Assembly (NCBI GenBank): GCA_041287705.1
Contig: JBGGNE010000310.1
Span: forward strand, 1-7,798
Length of the DNA stretch: 7,798 bases
Source: LW23 sp041287705
Lineage (GTDB): Bacteria > Verrucomicrobiota > Verrucomicrobiia > Methylacidiphilales > UBA1321
Reading direction: 5' to 3'
Under the pieces are notes generated by a model. It had not been told where the DNA came from, searched no databases, and saw nothing but the letters and a program-made list of their open reading frames with translations. The first letter of the stretch is position 1. Each line of letters begins with the position of its first letter. A program made the position numbers and the translations under genes. Positions 4,947 to 7,798 of the stretch are shown here, in pieces.

Positions 4947-7798
4947 ATGCACGATCGGATCTCGACGCCTCCGCGAAAGAAAAGCGCGCGGCCTCGTGAC
5001 CGCGAGCGGCCTGCTCAGCATAAAAATCGTCCCTCCCGTTTCTGGCAGACCTTGCGTCACCTGCTTTTGCTAAGCGCCTGGGGTGTTGGCATTGTCTGCG
5101 GTATTCTTGGCTACATGGCGGTAAGTATCATCGAGATCTATGATACCAAAGCCAGGTCCCCTGAGTATGATATCTCCAAGCTGGACGTCCTGCCGGTCAC
5201 TACTCTGATCTACGATCGTTCAGGCGAAATCATCGGTCGCATTTTCACCGAGGATCGCACGATTCTCTCCCACGAGCAGATTCCGCAAATGATGCGAAAT
5301 GCGGTGGTGGCGATTGAGGATGAGCGTTTCTATTACCATAACGGTATCGATTACATCGGTCTCACACGTGCTGTTACACGCAATCTGCTCTCTGGCAAAC
5401 TAAAGCAGGGCGGCAGCAGTATTTCTCAGCAGCTCGCAAAGCATCTGATGAATAATTTCTCGCGTACGCTGGATCGCAAGCTGACCGAGTTTTTCGTCGC
5501 ACGCCGTCTGGAGCAAAAGTTGTCCAAAGAGAAGATTCTGGACTATTACCTTAACCGTATTTACTTCGGCAAAGGTCACTTCGGTCTGGCTTCCGCCGCA
5601 CGCGGATACTTCGGAAAAAATGCGATGGACCTGACTGTGGGCGAATGCGCCATGCTGGCAGGTATCATTCGCGCTCCGAATTCCACCAGTCCGCGACGCG
5701 ACCCCGCAAAGGCCCGCGACCGGCGCAACATCGTGCTGGGTAAACTCCGCGAACTGGGCTACATTACGCCCGCGCAGGAGCAGGAATCGCGCACGACAAC
5801 GATTTATCTGGCCAAAGAAAAGCCAATCGGCATCCGGACTTACTATACTCAGCTGGCGATCAAGGAGTTGATGCAGGTCATGCATTTTAACTCGGAAGAC
5901 GATATCTGGCCGGGTCTTCGCATCGTTACGACGATCGACATGCGCATGCAGCGCGCTGCCGAGCAAGCCCTGGAAGAGCAGGCCACACAGGTAGAAGCGG
6001 ATATCGCCAAGTTGAAGGAAGCCGTTGATTTCAAGGCGAATCCTCTGCAGGGTGCCTGTATAGTTGCAGATTCCCTATCTGGCGCAGTACGCGTTCTTAT
6101 TGGGGGGCGCAATTTCGTGGACAGTCCCTTCGATCGTGCCACTCAGGCCCGCCGCGAAAATGGCGCGCTGATATATCCCCTCCTTTATCTTAAGGCTTTC
6201 CAGAGCCTGAATTTCAGCCCGGCCAGCATGATTAACGCGGGTTACTTTAACCCGGATGACGTTCTCAGCCCGCAACAGGCCGCACTGGGAAATCCACAGA
6301 AAGATATTGGCGTCAAATTCATGACGCTGCGCGACGCGCTGGTCAATGGAAACCAGTTTGCCGCGATACGCCTGGCTCTTCATATGGGCCTGGGGCCGTT
6401 CTATGAATGGATTCGCGCCTCCAACGTCGGCATACAGGCAGAAACGCCCAAGCGCATCGATCTTTCCAATTTAACGCTCTGGGAAATCTGCAACCTGTAC
6501 CAGGTATTCAATCACAACGGCCAGACGAAGAAGCTGCACATCATCGCGTCTGTCACCAATCAACAGGGTGACGTCATCTTTCAGGAAGATCCCAAAGCTG
6601 AAGAACAGAAATGGGCCAATCCATTAGACACCCAAATCCTGCAACAGACTCTGATCAGTACTACTGCTGAAGGCCAGGGCCGCCGCCTCAAGAAAGATTT
6701 CAACTTCCCCGCGCCAGTAGCGGGCATGCCTGCCTATTCGACTGGCTATCGCGACGCTTATTATGTTGGCTTTACGCCGACTCTTATGGGCGCGGTATGG
6801 CTCGGATTTGACTCATCACGGCCCATTGGCAATCGCAAGATTGCACGCAGCTCCGCCATCCCACTTTGGGCAAGCGTGATGCAGAGCGCGGTAATCGCTG
6901 AGCCTAAGGGTGCTACATTCCCACTTCCTACCAGCAAAGAGCTGCTCCAGATGAATCTGGATCGTAATACTGGTGAGCTCAAAGGTGTTGTAGGATTTGT
7001 TCCTTCACCTGGTTGTACACCCGTATGGATGCGCAATTCCAGTCTCACCAATCCGCAGAACCTGCAGTCAGGTACTAATACCATCCTGGTCATTAAAGGT
7101 ACGGAAGAGGACGAAGGCGATGACTTCATCGAAGATCCTGACAGTCGGGACAACAGTATCCCCACTCCGCCGCGTCTTATCCCCAGTATCGTGAAGTACC
7201 GATTGCCCGCCATGCGGGGCAACATCATCACTGCTGATGGAAAGCTGCTGGCGACAATGCGCCAATCCCATAATCTTGTACTTCCCTGGCCCTCTGTAGA
7301 TTTGGCGCAGTCTGAGAGCACTGCAGTAGCATGGGCACGTACCAAGATGACCAAGGCTGCCGCGTGGCTCCGCAAACCCGTTGTCATTTCAGATGCTGAT
7401 CTGCAGTCCCAGTTTACCTACAAGCGCTTCCAGCCGATCACAATCGCGGAAGACCTGACGCCTGACCAGATTGAAGCATTCCCCAACAGCCCGCTGGTTG
7501 GCGAAGGTTTCTTCCTCCAGGGTGTACCCCGCCGTGTGTATCCGCAGAGCACGATGGCCTCCCATTCCATTGGTTACCTGCGCAAAACGCAGGGCGTCTC
7601 CAAGGGCGAATATAAAGCTGGCGAAGTGATGTACGAAGATTTCAACGGCGGTTCCGGACTGGAGTTGGTCTACAATACGGATCTTAAGGGCGAAGACGGT
7701 CAGGTTACCATCGCCACCTCTCCCGAAGGCTATACTCAGCGAGCCGTGCTGGACTCTCCGGCGACACCCGGCAAAACGCTGCGCACAACTCTGAACTA
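4947..7798 (+). CDS. Giant penicillin-binding protein: GT51 + inactive class A transpeptidase + class B PBP pedestal (3' truncated by window)
   Basis: ATG 4947 is the only usable start after an in-frame stop at 4875; 950 codons follow without a stop to the window end. Order: basic cytoplasmic tail (1-38); one membrane helix (about 39-62); GT51 glycosyltransferase (about 85-265) with AIEDERFYYHNGID (E124), GGSSISQQLAK, RKLTE (E181), ILDYYLNRIYFGKG and MLAGIIRAPN. E124 and E181 are 57 apart, as are the two catalytic Glu of E. coli PBP1b. GT51 polymerises lipid II into glycan strands outside the membrane. Residues about 323-640 follow the class A transpeptidase fold (GLRIVTTID, LQGACIV), but SxxK is A407-LI-Y410, SxN is N467-G-N469, and KTG is M594-P-A596: no acyl-enzyme chemistry is possible. 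After an acidic linker (718-735) come MRGNIITADGKLLA (756 on), YPQSTMASHSIGYL (865 on), GGSGLE (901-906) and PGKTLRTTLN, the class B PBP2/FtsI N-terminal domain. A class B catalytic domain of a few hundred residues is expected beyond the edge. Confidence 0.92.
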   Translation, partial: MHDRISTPPRKKSARPRDRERPAQHKNRPSRFWQTLRHLLLLSAWGVGIVCGILGYMAVSIIEIYDTKARSPEYDISKLDVLPVTTLIYDRSGEIIGRIFTEDRTILSHEQIPQMMRNAVVAIEDERFYYHNGIDYIGLTRAVTRNLLSGKLKQGGSSISQQLAKHLMNNFSRTLDRKLTEFFVARRLEQKLSKEKILDYYLNRIYFGKGHFGLASAARGYFGKNAMDLTVGECAMLAGIIRAPNSTSPRRDPAKARDRRNIVLGKLRELGYITPAQEQESRTTTIYLAKEKPIGIRTYYTQLAIKELMQVMHFNSEDDIWPGLRIVTTIDMRMQRAAEQALEEQATQVEADIAKLKEAVDFKANPLQGACIVADSLSGAVRVLIGGRNFVDSPFDRATQARRENGALIYPLLYLKAFQSLNFSPASMINAGYFNPDDVLSPQQAALGNPQKDIGVKFMTLRDALVNGNQFAAIRLALHMGLGPFYEWIRASNVGIQAETPKRIDLSNLTLWEICNLYQVFNHNGQTKKLHIIASVTNQQGDVIFQEDPKAEEQKWANPLDTQILQQTLISTTAEGQGRRLKKDFNFPAPVAGMPAYSTGYRDAYYVGFTPTLMGAVWLGFDSSRPIGNRKIARSSAIPLWASVMQSAVIAEPKGATFPLPTSKELLQMNLDRNTGELKGVVGFVPSPGCTPVWMRNSSLTNPQNLQSGTNTILVIKGTEEDEGDDFIEDPDSRDNSIPTPPRLIPSIVKYRLPAMRGNIITADGKLLATMRQSHNLVLPWPSVDLAQSESTAVAWARTKMTKAAAWLRKPVVISDADLQSQFTYKRFQPITIAEDLTPDQIEAFPNSPLVGEGFFLQGVPRRVYPQSTMASHSIGYLRKTQGVSKGEYKAGEVMYEDFNGGSGLELVYNTDLKGEDGQVTIATSPEGYTQRAVLDSPATPGKTLRTTLN

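Noticed and set aside
4888..5073. 61-codon + strand frame overlapping the PBP start
   Set aside because: It is in a different frame from the PBP, ends inside the PBP membrane-helix coding region and has no domain; it is a shadow.
4947..7798. Possibility that the fused PBP is a decaying pseudogene
   Set aside because: 950 codons without a stop or frameshift, an intact GT51 active site and well-kept class B motifs argue for a maintained protein; only the class A transpeptidase residues are lost.
1..7798. CRISPR array, insertion sequence, tRNA or phage signature
   Set aside because: No regularly spaced repeats, transposase motifs, terminal inverted repeats or tRNA-like folds were found on either strand.

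Overview
The window reads as ordinary bacterial chromosome from a Gram-negative-type organism: moderately GC-rich, protein-dense, with every supported gene on the + strand. It carries two broken-off genes (one at each edge) and three complete ones. A sugar-heptose-like trio suggests cell-envelope polysaccharide synthesis, and a GT51 peptidoglycan polymerase confirms a peptidoglycan wall. Almost none of the starts has a Shine-Dalgarno sequence, a habit common in Bacteroidota, Cyanobacteria and parts of the PVC group. A PVC/Verrucomicrobiota-like origin is my guess only; the window contains no taxonomic marker.

Region 1 (1-2010) holds the 3' end of a SIS-domain sugar-phosphate isomerase, a HAD-IIIA phosphatase of the GmhB type and a small transaldolase. 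They are tightly spaced and co-directional. The logical link is sugar-7-phosphate metabolism: a transaldolase can exchange sedoheptulose-7-phosphate, a SIS isomerase can convert it to an aldoheptose phosphate, and a GmhB-type phosphatase can remove a phosphate from a heptose bisphosphate. This pathway reading is inference. The isomerase and the phosphatase both depart from the canonical GmhA/GmhB active or metal sites.

Region 2 (2011-4620) is a short intergenic stretch with a plausible promoter, then one large exported protein. That protein has a signal peptide, a domain resembling the Lon (S16) proteolytic domain in which both members of the Ser-Lys dyad are replaced, a long helical region and a Pro-rich/acidic tail. 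A 9-bp perfect hairpin follows its stop codon.

Region 3 (4621-7798) is a roughly 330-bp gap without a convincing gene, followed by a very large membrane-anchored penicillin-binding protein (4947 to beyond the window end, at least 950 codons, no stop). This is the most striking object here. It begins as a class A PBP with an intact GT51 glycosyltransferase domain. Its transpeptidase-like domain has lost all three catalytic motifs. After an acidic linker it continues into what looks like the N-terminal dimerisation/pedestal domain of a class B PBP (PBP2/MrdA type). It appears to be a natural class A-class B fusion in which the class A transpeptidase is a pseudoenzyme. The transpeptidase domain expected for the class B half would lie just past the window.
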